Shown here piece after piece: positions 11,992 through 23,428 of a stretch of DNA of 64,000 bases. The notes under the pieces are model-generated. The model saw only the letters and a program-made list of their open reading frames with translations. It was not told the DNA's origin and did no database searches. How positions within the stretch are numbered: the stretch's first letter is position 1; each line of letters starts with the position of its first letter. The translations under genes were made by a program, and so were the position numbers. This stretch comes from Pseudogymnoascus destructans (Eukaryota > Ascomycota > Leotiomycetes > Thelebolales > Thelebolaceae). The stretch lies in assembly GCF_001641265.1 (NCBI RefSeq), contig NW_020167521.1, positions 1,426,001 to 1,490,000 on the forward strand, in the 5' to 3' direction.

Positions 11992-13254
11992 ATGCTTTAC
12001 TTCAAGTTTAAGCCCCCAGAAGACATTGTATGTGCTCATATACTGGGTACAAATACACCATTTGATCGCCACCACTATCATCCCCATCGTCAAACTGGAA
12101 CTGGGGTCCCTCGGCTTTACTTCTCGTTCTTCTATCCTGAATTGTACGACCGTCGTGTATTGCCCATAACTCTACGTATTGTTGCTGTGGAAGTCAGTAA
12201 TCCTCAAACAAATACAATGCCCGCACAGCACATTGCTTTGTCAACGGGGCGATCTACCCAGAGGCACCTTGAGCTTCCCAGGAGAGGGCTCCGATTACAA
12301 CCTGAGCATTACATCAGGCGTGATACTGGAGAATTAGTTCCCCTCGTCCCTGCTGACGAGCTGCCATTCGAGTTCCATGGGTTATCGAGGTGGTTGAGCT
12401 CCGTCGAAAGTTCGAGGATGGTTTTCTTGGGACAAAAAGGCCCATGGACTGGGTACTATCGAATGAAACAACCCAAGTGAGTGATAACATTCTACTTCGG
12501 TATAAACTTGGTTTCTAACATACATTTTCAAAGGTCCTCGGTCCTTCCAGAGCAGTCCGGTGCCCAAAACGGTCCTCCCAGGAACCAAGACCTTAAAACA
12601 TCCCGAGAGTTATCAGGAGATTCCATTGGTAGAGATCCTGCATCAGAGCCGGTTGTTTCCAACACCACCGCCGGCACTCCATCAGAAGCAGCCACCTCAC
12701 AGGTTCGGTCAAGGCCATCAATGCTGTTGGACTCTCGGCACCAGCTATGCCACAACTGGATCAGGGGTCATTGCAAGTTTGACCTAAATTGCCATCGCCT
12801 CCATCAGATGCCTGAAACGACAGAAGAATGGCAGGACATAGTATTGCAAGGGATCCTGCACCGAGGAGGAAGTTCCAAGGGTGTGGACAACCCTCATAAA
12901 CCGGCTCGCCATAATAAGCCGCAATCAGAGCTGGATGTTCTGAACCGAGAAATTGTGTTCTTGAGGCAGGCACTCGCGAACCAGTCTCATATAAGGAAGG
13001 GAAGGCACCAAAAAGCGCCGCGCGCTGGTGTTCGTGACATTGAAGCGCGGCTCATTCAGAAAGTGCTTGGTGATAAAGATGTGAAGCGGAGCTTAGACGG
13101 AGAAGCGGAATTGGGAAGGGGGCAAGGACAAAAAGATTCCACTGCATTAGGCAAGGAGAGAAAGGAAGGAGCCGGCGCCCAGACTGCAAGCAATCAGCCG
13201 ATAGCTTCAAAGACAGAAGGAGTTAGAACTGGGCACCTCGTTGACGTGAAGTAA
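11992..13254 (+). CDS. CCCH-type zinc-finger protein, uncharacterised
   Basis: I do not recognise the family. Exons 11992-12476 and 12534-13254 (57-bp intron) give 401 residues. The first ATG gives MLYFKFKPPEDIVCAH; a stop lies in frame shortly upstream, but a CTAAC plus ACTAG just before leaves room for an extra 5' exon. The N-terminal half looks like a compact fold (aromatic and His-rich, PRLYFSFFYPELYDRR). The C-terminal half has one CCCH finger, C-x7-C-x5-C-x3-H (CHNWIRGHCKFDLNCHRLH), then a Lys/Arg/Gln-rich tail with a short coiled-coil-like LDVLNREIVFLRQAL. A single CCCH finger suggests RNA binding; this is inference. Confidence 0.75.
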
Positions 13255-13615
13255 ACTTGGAACGGAGACTAGATGAGTTAGCTGTCGATTCTCAAATTGT
13301 TCGGGGGATGATTTCGGGTTTCAAAAGTATGCGCATAACGGCCTTCATAGACTTACACAATGAAATATTAACGCTTTCCATAATTCAAATCAAATTGATG
13401 CCTTCTTGATCTCTGTTGAAGTAAAAGGACCCATGGAGTTTGGCCTCGATGTACATAGTATATGTTCCCAATCGGGTTAGTGAACCTACGTTAAGCACTA
13501 ATTTGACATATGATTGGTCAGTTTTAACGTCCCATATAATTGATTTAGAGAGCGCGATTTGGCAGAGATAAACAAAATCTCGTCTAGCGCTCGAACAGTC
13601 CCTATATCACGTATT
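13255..13615. other. Intergenic
   Basis: No gene or repeat is seen; probable promoter of the next gene. Confidence 0.5.
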
Positions 13616-14695
13616 ATGGCAGACAGAGGAGAAAGGGATCCGGAAAGGAGGAGGGAACGTAGATCCGTGTCCCCGAACCGCTCAGGTCGCCATGGGCATC
13701 GGGAGAGATCACCAGCATCTCGCCACCACAAACACCACCACCGCCGAGAGAGAGTAGCCACAGCTCCAGTAGAGCTGCCGTATAACTCGCGGCAACTCAC
13801 CAAACATGATTACAAGGCGTTCAAACCTATGTTTGCCCTGTATCTGGATATCCAGAAGGGAAAAATACTAGACGATCTTGACGAAACTGAAGCACGAGGT
13901 CGGTGGAAGAGCTTCATTGGAAAATGGTAAATACAACAGCCTATCTACACGCATATAATCTCAATTATTAACACGTTTAGGAACCGCTGCGAGCTATCAG
14001 AAGGTTGGTATGACCCGTCAACCTACCAAAAAGCTGTGGCGGCAGCTTCAGAAGTTGAACCAGAATCACGTGATTCCGAACCACCACCTCGCGATGCTCC
14101 TAAACAGCGGTATCAGAGAGACGAGCCGACCAGACGGGAAGATTCAGAGAGTAGTAACGATGATTCTGTTGGCCCTGCTCTCCCTGGTCAGGAAGGGCGA
14201 CATGGGAGGGGTCGGATGGGACCTAGCATCCCCAATATGCAAGATCTGGAACTGAGGCGAGAAAACGAGTCTGAAGAAGCCTATACCCGGCGAAAAGAGC
14301 AGCGTGAAGATATGAAGTATGCACGCGAACTTGATCGTAAGGGGCAAAAGGAGGCGCTTGATGAACTGGTCCCCCGTGCCGAAGCTGGAACGCGAGAGAG
14401 ACAGCTCGAGAAGAAGCGCGAAAAGAATGAGACGATGAAGTCTTTCAGAGAGAAGTCGCCTGGAGCGGCAGAAGTACCCGAGAGCGAGTTAATGGGCGGT
14501 GGGGATAGCTTGGGTGAGTTTAAAGCTAAGAAGCAAGAGTTTGAGAGGAAGAAGAATGATAGGGAGCTGAGGAGAGAGGAGATGCTTATGGCGAGGGCGG
14601 CGGAGAGAGATGAGCGATTGCAGGAATACAGGGAGAAGGAAGATAAGACAATGGCGATGCTCAGGGGATTGGCAAGGCAGAATTTTGGAGCATAA
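13616..14695 (+). CDS. Conserved charged nuclear-type protein with GPALP motif
   Basis: Not recognised by name. Exons 13616-13926 and 13981-14695 (54-bp intron) give 341 residues. The head is rich in Arg/Ser/His (RRERRSVSPNRSGRHGHRE), reminiscent of splicing-associated proteins. A compact conserved-looking block follows: KHDYKAFKPMFALYLDIQK, GRWKSFIGKWNRC and EGWYDP. The intron splits the Trp codon of that block. The second half is almost entirely charged helix (long Glu/Arg/Lys runs), with a GPALP motif at the start. Function is unknown; a role in RNA processing is only suggested by composition. The gene is convergent with TRL1, 199 bp away. Confidence 0.8.
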
Positions 14696-14894
14696 TCAAT
14701 TTAAGTGTACTTTCATGTGTTAGAGCCTCGGTTTCCTGAGTTTGGTATAATAGCTTTAGCGGAGCATAACTAATGGCTATGTCATAAAGCAACATTTGGC
14801 CCTCATAATAGCTCGAGCTAGCTTGTCCATTAGGTGGTAAGTAGCGCAATACCATCCTAGTAATCACCTTACAGTCCCTCCAGCAAAATCCGAA

Positions 14895-17363
14895 TCAATG
14901 CTTCTGCAGAACCGCATATACCGTGCCATCAACCGTAACTCCTTGTATAACCGCCTCAAAAATCCCAGTCTGTTCGCCACTTCCATCCTGGAGCCATTGC
15001 TGTAAGAGATCATTGCTCTCCTTGGGCTTGACATTATCCAGCCTTGTTCCTACTGTGATATGCGGAACCGTGTTGACACACTCCCAACCTTCAGTGACAA
15101 GCCGGACAACAATCGCCATAATCCTGTGGCTCCATACAACACGTTCTAATTGGATTTGGCAATCTCCCAACGGCTTTTCTTCATCTCCATGTTCTTCAAA
15201 TAGGGCCTTGTATTTTCCCCATATCTCGGGTTGCAGCCTAGCTGAGGCGCGGTGGATCAATGTGACATGGAACTTTGGCTGAACTCGGCGAGTCTCTTGG
15301 AGCTGTCTGAAGAATGCCGCTTTTGCATCTTCTTGAGCCGAAAATGTCTTCTCCAGAGCATCCAGGATCTGGTTGGTTGGTATGTCGACCGCAATATATT
15401 CAAGGGCCTTCTTTTTAGGTGCAGCAGGAACATTGGGCTTCTGCCTTGGCTGCTGAAAATCCGTTAGTTGTGGTTTGATATGCTTATTAGTAGAACGTAC
15501 CTGGTTTGTCTTTACCTTCTGCCCACGTCCAGAAACATCATGCTTCAATTCCGGCTTGTACTCATTCAAAGCAAAAGCGATAGCATCGTCCAGATCGTCG
15601 CTTGTAGGCATATTGGTGAATAGCTTCGGGTACAGTTCGCTCAACCGGGCGATCACAGTCTCCAAATTTTGACGTGAGTCCGAGGTTGGATCTAAATCGA
15701 TAACAGAATCAAAACCATGATCGGGATCTTGGTCCAGGCGGAGTGGCTCAAAACGGTTGATGAAACCCTGCATTATTCCCATCACTTTGCTTTTGTCGGA
15801 TGCAGCTTGAATCGTTTGATGGTTGTCTCCTCTGGCAAAAACGCGGTCCATGGTGACTTGTCTTATTTTCTCAATCGAGTCGCTATCATGGACGAAATTC
15901 AACGCCACTAAGCGTGCCGAAGATATGTACTGGTGGTGCACGTCGCCAATGAGTTGCTTCCTCTCATGCTTTTGTGCGTTGTTTCTGTCGGCGATCACAA
16001 CCGGCTTGTCTTCAAGCTGGCTCATAACCTCCTTGGTAAACCTCGGAGGTCTGCCTTTTCCTTGGATGTTGTCGTTCTGCACATGGCCCCAACCGAACAA
16101 ATGTTGCAATGCAATGGAAATTGTCGTCTTTCCGCACCCGATAGTTGCAATTGGTACAAGGATGATATTCCTCGTGGCATCTTGTGGTGCTTCACCCTCA
16201 TTTGAGTATTCCAGACGGATGAGGTCTGAGCCCTTCAGATTCTTCTCTTTTAGAAAATCGACTCTTAGCTCAATGATGCCGTGATTGCTATTGTACTCTC
16301 TTGCCAACTTTGGGTTTTCAGCCAGCTTCTTTCTCGCAAAGAGCAGATACTCCTCGGTGATTTTGACGTGTTTCTTGAAAAGAGGTGGTTTTCCATTGAT
16401 CATCATCTTGGTGCATTCCCTCCACTGTCTGAACATCAAGTATGGTTCCTCGAACTTATACTTGAAGAACCAATCTTGGTATTCTTTTGACCTAAAATTT
16501 GATTTGCATCGAATAACAAATCCTTCCACGTCTCGTCCATTGTACGAGCCCGTCTCTGCCACCGATTCGAGGAATGATCGGACTTTAGTGATCTCGTCCA
16601 AAACGAGAAAATCAGTACGCTTGAATCCCCAGTCGTTGGCGAACCGTTGGACTTGTGGCCCAGAGTAAGTTGTGAATTCCGGGATATTGATATTGATTCC
16701 ATGTAGATACAACCCAGCAGAATCTCCGCGATATGCAAGGATGTGCTCTTCGAAATCATCATCACATAGTTCTGCGACTGCTGTGGCATTTCTCTTCCTC
16801 AACTCGCGGGAAAGATCCTGCCTCGTCTTCCCTATGGCCTTGAGCTGCCTGTCGACCCATCGTTCGCCAGCCATGGCATGGCTAAGATTTGAGTCCTCAC
16901 GTGGCCCAGTCGAATGCTTGCTGCAAACCAGCAGCGAGTCATCGGACAGGCCGCTGATGAAGATGATGCATCCGTTTTCCTTGAGACTCAACTCATATGG
17001 GCCTTTGGTGTATTGCTCAATGTTGCTCCATTTTGTTGCTTCTACTTCTTCCGTGTTGAAGAACTTGTCATAGCCGCGAGTAGCAATCTCTGGGCGGTTG
17101 TCCTTGGTGTGATATGTGAACAGCCCTCTTGCGTATGTTGGGAGATCGTCACGCTTATAATCCCATTCTTGAAAGCGCCAGGAATCGACAACTAGCTTGT
17201 CAGGAGAGTTCTCCACGTTGAAGGCGTTCTTCTTGCAACTGAACGTTTTCTTTGAACGTGACACTCCAACCCATTTTTTGGCATGTGACTCTAGATCTTT
17301 GAGAAAGCTTCCGATTTCTTGTATATCCTGGGCAACGAAGGGTACATTCTCTTGGTCTGCCAT
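14895..17363 (-). CDS. TRL1: Fungal trifunctional tRNA ligase TRL1
   Basis: Seals exon halves of intron-containing tRNAs and, in yeast, spliced HAC1 mRNA. Three domains follow in order. The adenylyltransferase/ligase has the nucleotidyl-Lys motif KENG at residues 128-131. The polynucleotide kinase has a P-loop (IATIGCGKTT, near residue 430). The C-terminal cyclic phosphodiesterase has two HxT motifs (HVTLIH and HITVGT). The frame stays open for 69 codons upstream of MADQENVPF, but the ATG at 17363 starts the family-like sequence. A 48-bp segment at 15453-15500 has GTACGT, CTAAC and TTTTCAG and no in-frame stop, so it is probably an intron read through in the raw ORF. Without it the protein is about 806 residues. 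Confidence 0.95.
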   Translation of the reverse strand: MADQENVPFVAQDIQEIGSFLKDLESHAKKWVGVSRSKKTFSCKKNAFNVENSPDKLVVDSWRFQEWDYKRDDLPTYARGLFTYHTKDNRPEIATRGYDKFFNTEEVEATKWSNIEQYTKGPYELSLKENGCIIFISGLSDDSLLVCSKHSTGPREDSNLSHAMAGERWVDRQLKAIGKTRQDLSRELRKRNATAVAELCDDDFEEHILAYRGDSAGLYLHGININIPEFTTYSGPQVQRFANDWGFKRTDFLVLDEITKVRSFLESVAETGSYNGRDVEGFVIRCKSNFRSKEYQDWFFKYKFEEPYLMFRQWRECTKMMINGKPPLFKKHVKITEEYLLFARKKLAENPKLAREYNSNHGIIELRVDFLKEKNLKGSDLIRLEYSNEGEAPQDATRNIILVPIATIGCGKTTISIALQHLFGWGHVQNDNIQGKGRPPRFTKEVMSQLEDKPVVIADRNNAQKHERKQLIGDVHHQYISSARLVALNFVHDSDSIEKIRQVTMDRVFARGDNHQTIQAASDKSKVMGIMQGFINRFEPLRLDQDPDHGFDSVIDLDPTSDSRQNLETVIARLSELYPKLFTNMPTSDDLDDAIAFALNEYKPELKHDVSGRGQKVKTNQVRSTNKHIKPQLTDFQQPRQKPNVPAAPKKKALEYIAVDIPTNQILDALEKTFSAQEDAKAAFFRQLQETRRVQPKFHVTLIHRASARLQPEIWGKYKALFEEHGDEEKPLGDCQIQLERVVWSHRIMAIVVRLVTEGWECVNTVPHITVGTRLDNVKPKESNDLLQQWLQDGSGEQTGIFEAVIQGVTVDGTVYAVLQKH
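15453..15500 (-). other. Probable in-frame 48-bp intron in TRL1
   Basis: On the minus strand the segment begins GTACGT, contains CAACTAACG near its 3' end and finishes ATTTTCAG. It is a multiple of three with no stop, lies between the kinase and phosphodiesterase domains, and inserts 16 residues of no family resemblance. Confidence 0.75.
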
Positions 17364-17718
17364 TTTGACACAGAGTGACGAAGGCGTGTATGGGCAAGTT
17401 CTAGCCAATTTATAGCCGTAATAAATGAAGTGGGGGATATTAAATTCCCAAAAATGGAATTTCAGATAAAAACATGCAAAGGACTTGATATAATTGAAAG
17501 AAGATGGATATAAGAGGGTTCTAGTATCCACAAGCTTTACCACGCCCCTTGCAATGTTGTTCCCAGTCATGGTGATTTTAGGCGACTTGCGCTAGTGAGC
17601 CTTGTCAGCCTTGTCGGGGGGGTAAATTTTGTAGGCCGCAACAGTCACCGTCCAACACCAACCTCGCGAAAACCAAATTTTAGAAAAGCAGCACGACATT
17701 GTCATTAAACTATTCACG
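17364..17718. promoter_or_regulatory. Divergent promoter interval of TRL1 and the ankyrin gene
   Basis: A 355-bp gap between divergent starts. No known element is recognised, so the call rests on layout. Confidence 0.4.
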
Positions 17719-18381
17719 ATGTCTAACCCATTCCTTCTTGCCGCTGATAATTCGCCCGAGCTCCTGCCGCTCCTACGCGCCAATCCCAGCCTTGCATCAT
17801 CCCAAGATGACCATGGGTACTCTCTGATTCACGCCGCGGTGTCCTACAACCACCTAGACCTCCTACGAACACTGGTCAACGAGTTCAAAGTCAATGTTGA
17901 TATTAGAGATGAGGATAATGAGACGGCTTTATTTGTTGCCGAGACTGTTGAGGCTGCTCGGGCCCTTGTTGAAGAGTTTGGTGCCGATCCAAAGATCACA
18001 GGCGACGAAGGAAGAACAGCTGCGCAATCGATTCAGGCCGACGATGACTTCCCCGAAGTTGTTGCATATCTCGCATCTTTCTCAGATGGAGGTAGCACTA
18101 CACAAGCGAATGGCAGCAGCACCGATGCACCTTTGGCGCCAGTGATCGGACAGGCTCCTCCGTTGCCAGCAGGAATCTCGATTGACATGGGCACCATGGC
18201 ACCAGAAGATATCGGTGAAAACGAGGTTGACCAAGAATTCAGGAGAAAGATCGAAGAGTTGGCTGCAAGAGAAGATTTCCAAGACGAAGCTGGCCAGGCG
18301 GAATTAAGAGCACTCGTCACCGAGGCGTTTAGAGGCCAAGTGAACCCGGCGGATAGGGACGTACGTCAACGTACGGATTGA
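17719..18381 (+). CDS. Small ankyrin-repeat protein
   Basis: A 220-residue single-exon protein. The N-terminal half holds about three ankyrin repeats: FLLAADNSPELLPLLRANP, then HGYSLIHAAVSYNHLDLLRTL with the next turn NVDIRDEDNETALFVAET, and a shorter third beginning EGRTAAQ. A Ser/Thr/Pro linker and a C-terminal helical charged region (EFRRKIEELAAREDFQDEAG) follow. Overall shape resembles small fungal YAR1-type ankyrin proteins, but I cannot assign it. The stop lies ten bases before the end of the convergent RPP40 gene, so their transcripts probably overlap. A GTACGT at the extreme 3' end could be a donor giving a slightly different C-terminus. Confidence 0.85.
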   Translation: MSNPFLLAADNSPELLPLLRANPSLASSQDDHGYSLIHAAVSYNHLDLLRTLVNEFKVNVDIRDEDNETALFVAETVEAARALVEEFGADPKITGDEGRTAAQSIQADDDFPEVVAYLASFSDGGSTTQANGSSTDAPLAPVIGQAPPLPAGISIDMGTMAPEDIGENEVDQEFRRKIEELAAREDFQDEAGQAELRALVTEAFRGQVNPADRDVRQRTD

Positions 18382-18391
18382 AGAGATATGT

Positions 18392-19558
18392 TCAATTGTG
18401 CTCGACCTCCCAGAGCATAAATTCTGATGAGGGTCCTGGTATCTTCGATATGGTACAATCTCTGGAGGTGGCTGGCAAGCTGTTTGGGAATCCAGACAAG
18501 GAGAAGGAGAACCAGGACTTTGTCGCTGCTGCAAGCACGGCTGACACGAAAGTTTTATGTGCCCAAGATGAAGACATGAAGCCTTTCCAGGTGATTTTCA
18601 CCAGGGCCTGATTCTCCCTTTCAGGCTTATCAGATGGAGGTGATGTGTATCGTGATAGAAAAGGGTCTATCTGGTCGTTCACATCTACCCGGGGGCTTTC
18701 CAAGGAGATGAGAGACAGCCATTCATATAAATCAGCTGCGAACTCGCCAAAGTCGTCTCCTTCGTCCAAGCTAGTTGGCGGCTTGATATTTGGCATGTTA
18801 ACTATTGGGCCACGAGTTATACTTGGCGGGCAGCTGATCTTGACAGGAAAATGTTTGGCCAACGGATCAGGAGATGGAGCTGTTTATATGTTAGCCACAT
18901 GGTAAAGTCCATAGACAAGAGTAACAGACCTTCGCCTTCCAAATTGCAAAACAGCCATGTAACGGGTTTGTTCAACACGTTCTTGAATGCGTAGACTATC
19001 CTATCAAAACCTTTCTTCCCATGTAACATTGAAGGTTGGCGTAGGTTAATCTCCACAAGCCATCTAGCTCGAGCACCTCTCTTCCCCTTCGCGCCATCCG
19101 GCTCTCCAGCCAAGCCTGCTCTCTCGTAACTCTCCTTCTCCAGCGCCAAGGTCAGAACGCCATCTTGTAACGAGTAGACATCATTGACCCCTTGTTTTCC
19201 TTCGGAGATCATGAGGACATTGCCCTTCTTAATATACTCTGTAAAAAAATCTCCGCATAGCAACTCGGCGAGCGGCAGGATAACACGTGAATACGTAGGC
19301 ACTGAGAATTTACTGTCCATATCACTCTGGATACTCTCATATAACTCTTGCGGCAAGATCAGCTCAACCTGTACTCGTGTTAGTATCATTCTATCTTGAA
19401 TCAGATGTTGCTTAGACCTTATGTACGATTGGCACAGTCAAAATCGTCGAATAGGGCTTCCTCTTCACAGGCGGCTGCGCCGGGTCTAAGTGACCTATTG
19501 CCCCATGAGTTACAAAGCATGTCTCCCTCTCCTTCTTCCCACCGTTAAATTGAAACAT
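18392..19558 (-). CDS. RPP40: RNase P/MRP subunit RPP40
   Basis: Protein subunit of the nuclear ribonucleoproteins that mature tRNA 5' ends and pre-rRNA. Three exons: 19558-19418, 19368-18930 and 18879-18392, with introns of 49 and 50 bp; 355 residues. Exon 1 starts MFQFNGGKKERETCFVTHG. The middle carries the Rpp40 core: VILPLAELLCGDFF, VYSLQDGVLTLALEKESYERAGL, RWLVEINLRQPSMLHGKKGF and NVLNKPVTWLFCN. The exon 1 donor reads GTCTAAG, a weak site, but the acceptor has a good TACTAAC branch and the phase is continuous. The C-terminal third is less conserved and ends with WEVEHN. Confidence 0.85.
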
Positions 19559-20619
19559 GATAATGGCTTCCGTAGGCAATTCTTGTCGTTATGCTTGAAG
19601 CTCTGAGCTCCTACGAAGAATCGAATTAGGACTAGCGTAATTCTCGTTTCTGTCAAGTCACGCTATGTGATCACCTGATCTTGACCCACCAGCAATTTTT
19701 CCACGCTAGTGCCCGCGCTAGCTGCGACAATTGTATAAATTCTTCAACTTCCTCAGAAGCTCTTCCTTTTCTTTTCATGTCGATTTTACTTCGTGAGTTT
19801 ACCCCCCACAACTTCCACAACACTCCAGCACAACAAACTGGCAGTGTCGACAGCATACTTTGCTTCAAAAATACGTTTGAACACCAGCTAATAGCATCCC
19901 AGATGGAATCATTTTCTTTAGTAAACATCCCCATACTGTGTTTCTCACGAAAGCCACAGATTCCAACCTGGTTGATGACTTATCTCCTCACGGCCCAAGA
20001 GTGATACCTTAGACTCTCGCACTGCGCGCAAGCGTGGCGGTTGCCTCGCAAGAGGTGCTGTATAGAGAGTGGTGATGATCTTGTCCCGGTCTCGCGGTCT
20101 GCCTTCGGGCGCGTGGATTGGGTGGGTGGTGATGGATGTCTGACAGGCCTATATTTTTTTCATTGCAGGCGCGACTTCATGTCGCGTTGTGAAGAAGAAT
20201 TTGATCGATGGGACGTGCATATTGTAGTATAGTGTATGTAGAAAGCTAATTTGATATCAAGCTTGTAAACAATCTACCTGAGATTCTTGTGATTATCGTG
20301 GAAATATGTGCAGCACTGCAAAAAAAGTTTCTGAAAACACCCCACCCCATGCCTCACAGGACGAGGGTCCGCTGGTAGCTCCGCCCCATATATTTTGCCT
20401 CCAGCCACGATACAATCTCAGCTCATCAGTGAAACGTTCGAAGACACAAACTGTAAGACGACAACTTTTTGTACCGTGTCATTATACGACTATAGCTGAC
20501 TTATATCCTCTCCTCGGTTTGTGACAAACCTACATGCCCTGACCAGGTCAGGAGATAACCATCAATCTGACCTCCCATCATCCATCGTATCCAAAAAGTA
20601 TGACATCCTATTAACCCCT
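19559..20619. other. Intergenic, no gene seen
   Basis: Upstream of RPP40 and downstream of the alpha/beta-hydrolase gene. Several ORFs of 60-107 codons occur, but none has family features, and none looks like an exon of a neighbouring gene. Confidence 0.5.
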
Positions 20620-23428
20620 CTACCGGAAGGCACTAACACTCCGACTCTCCCTCAGCCTCCGTCCAGCCTCCTCTCCCTTATTCCCCCCCTTACGCTCAAC
20701 GACTTTCATCCAATCATCCCACTCCCCCGCGATCTCCATAAGCACCCCCCCCATAACCTGTGCACTAGCCATGAGCCCATGGCCCTCTCCCTCCAGTATC
20801 CTCACCTCGCACCTCCTCATCATCTTCCCGAGCCACTTCACATTCTCAACCGGAACGCGCGTGTCCTTGCTGCCGTGGTGAATCACCACGGCCCGCGTAA
20901 TGTCCACGTATCGGAACCCAATCGTATGTCTCCTCTCCAAACACACCAACAAGTCCACCGCGGGATTGGCCCCGCTGGTAGCCAGATCCCAAATGGCATG
21001 CGTCACGCGCGTGTCGTAGGTAGTCTGCCTCTCCTTGCTCGACGCCGACATAGCGGCAGCCGCCAGGATCGCAGCCTCGCTGCTTAGGTCAGGAGGGTTA
21101 TTGGCAGCGCGAGGAAGAGGTGGCGCCTGTCCGGACTTCACGGGGCCATATTTGTCTGTGTGTGGGCCAACATTCTCCTTATCACCGGGACCAACAACAA
21201 CGTCGTCTAGCCTAATAATGGTAGGCGCGTCTTTAGCGGTGGTGGACTTGCGTTTCCCGCGCTTCTGCTTTGGTAGGCTTGAGGTGATGGAGCTGCTTGT
21301 GGCGGACATGAATGATGAGTTTGCAGCTTTGAGGATTGGCGTGGGGAGGGCACGGAGAATGCGCTGTGATGTTGGGATGGAGTTGGCTGGAGGCATGACC
21401 TGTTGCCCGCCGAAAACGTTCAGCTGGGACGGAGGAATCCAGGGTGCGAGGAGGTGGATGCGGCCCCGGATGTGCTGTGGCATGCGAAGAGCGGTGGCAA
21501 GGGCGTAGATGGCACCAGCGGAGTGAGCCAGGATGGAGAATTTAGTGATTTTAAGAGTCTGGCAGATGGCGTATACATCATCTAAAGAATTGTTAGAATA
21601 GCAAGAGTGACGACGAAAAGGGGAGCTTACCAGGCCAGCTAAGCGGTGTGGCAGTTCCGTCCGTATAAGGCTCACTCTCACCAACACCGGGTCTATCAGG
21701 GGTAATCAAACGCAACTTCAACGTGAGAGCAAGCTCATCGTAGAAGGCGGTGATATATCTCGTCAATCCCATTCCGACGCAGCAAAACACAGCGAATCCT
21801 TCTAGGTCTCCAACCTCGGAGAACGAAATGACTCGTCCAGTTTGTGGATGCGTAATCTTGTGTGATAATCGTGGAGAGCACAGATAGGCATCTACTGCGT
21901 CATCGATAGAATCTGCACTCGTTGGCCGAGCATCTGTGCTCGTGCGATTGGCCTTACCATCACCCGCCTGTATATCCTTCTTTGACGGCGTTGATGATGT
22001 TCTGCGATTCTTATTGTCGCCCTCTGCGCCACTCTGGTAACCCGACAAACGTCTGCCCTTGCCAGACTCCCGCTTCGAGTCTCGTCTCCCTGCAAGCCTC
22101 TCAAATGGATCTGGCGTTAGCCTTCCACTAGATTTCTTTGCTTTATTCTGCGCTTGCTCGGACTTATCGCGAGATGTACGCTGGGTAACATTTGGCGATG
22201 GTGCTCCGTCGTCTTTGACTGACTGGCCCCTCGCCTGGTTGGCATACAGACTCTTTTCTGGTTCGCCGTCTGTTCTTGGTTTCTGGGAGGTTGGCGGTGG
22301 GATTGCCGATTGCTCTCTGGGTTTCTGCACTGTCAAGCTGGCTTCCGACTTGCCAAACTTCTCGGCACCCTTGTCTATAACTGGACTTAAGTGTTCGTCG
22401 ACCTCCTTGATGGTACCATCAGCAAGCTCTGGAGCCGGTTGCCTTGAGCTTCTACCGCTGTGGGGTGTACGCTTCTTATTCCGCAATGACGAGTCCCGCG
22501 TGGGGATGTACCGCCCTGATCCGATCCCGCCATTGCTGGTCCCATTCATAGAGCTATCTGGCCCAATTAACTGACTCGGTGCGGCGGAGTCATTCCAGAG
22601 ATATTCCGGTTGTTCAACAACCGGCTCTTCCGTTATTGGTGCTTCAGACATGAATGATTTCGTATCAAACTCTTGCTTTGGAAGACGTTCTACTCCCGAA
22701 CCTCTCGTGGTACTGGATGATGAGCGCTTTCTCTCAGACTCGCGCATCCGTTCTTTGGAGCTCATGTAGAGTAATCCCTTGTTATGTCTCCCTTGCTTCT
22801 TATCCCAGCTATCCGAGGAGCGCCTCCTCCTCAGGTCTCGTGGAAGCGAGCCGGGCTCTATCGACACGCTTCCAATGCTCAGAGCGTCGTCTCCGCTAGA
22901 TTCCCTCGACGTCGGTCTTGAGCTCCTCAACAAGTTCCTAATCGGTGTTCCGTCGGGTTTAGGTGATTTTAGAGCTGTCAACGCCGAGAACCCAGACGGA
23001 GGCTTGGCGGTTCTGATAACTGGTGCGGTCGCAGACATTTCATCCAAAGGCAGCTCATTCATTGAATAGTTGTGAGACGACTGGTTGTATGCGCCATAAT
23101 CGATACCAAAACTGCCGCCCTGGCTCGACTCATTCTGGAGCAAGCGATCGATAGGGTCGAAGGTGGTTTGTGTCGCATATGGAGAATTAGGTAGAGAGTG
23201 CGCGACGCCTGGGAGTTCGAATAGTCGGTTTGCGGGTGACGAGATGATCGACAGCGACGTAATAAGGCTCGAGATGACCTCAGGGGAAGCAGGGTGGACA
23301 TGCAATCGATTCCCGTCTGTCGCGCGAAGCTTTAATGACAGAGGAGGAAGCGATCCTCTTCGGCCTTCGTATTTTCCTTCGTACCTTGTACGCTCCGGAA
23401 TGGGAGGGGGGGTGGAGGGAGGAGCCAT
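20620..23428 (-). CDS. Large alpha/beta-hydrolase-fold protein
   Basis: Exons 23428-21631 and 21581-20620 (49-bp intron) give 919 residues. Roughly the first 510 residues are low-complexity (Ser/Pro/Arg/Lys-rich, likely disordered). The hydrolase domain occupies the C-terminal half. It opens with VISFSEVGDLEGFAVFCCVG and LITPDRPGVGESEP, has the nucleophile elbow HSAGA just after the intron, and ends with a catalytic His in GEGHGLM; an Asp in GSKDTRVP precedes it. A second disordered insert (KQKRGKRKSTTAKDA) interrupts the fold, probably in the lid region. Substrate is unknown; lipid or ester hydrolysis is a family-level guess. The ATG at 23428 gives MAPPSTPPPIPERTRYEGK. Confidence 0.85.

Noticed and set aside
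17480..17570. Minus-strand reading GVVKLVDTRTLL, reminiscent of translated tRNA genes
   Set aside because: No proper B box or acceptor-stem pairing could be found around it; treated as chance sequence in the TRL1 leader.
18626..18634. TTATCAGAT, an iron-GATA-like word on the minus strand
   Set aside because: Lies inside the RPP40 coding region, away from any iron gene; probably chance.
20521..21087. 188-codon plus-strand ORF
   Set aside because: Shadow of the second exon of the alpha/beta-hydrolase gene.
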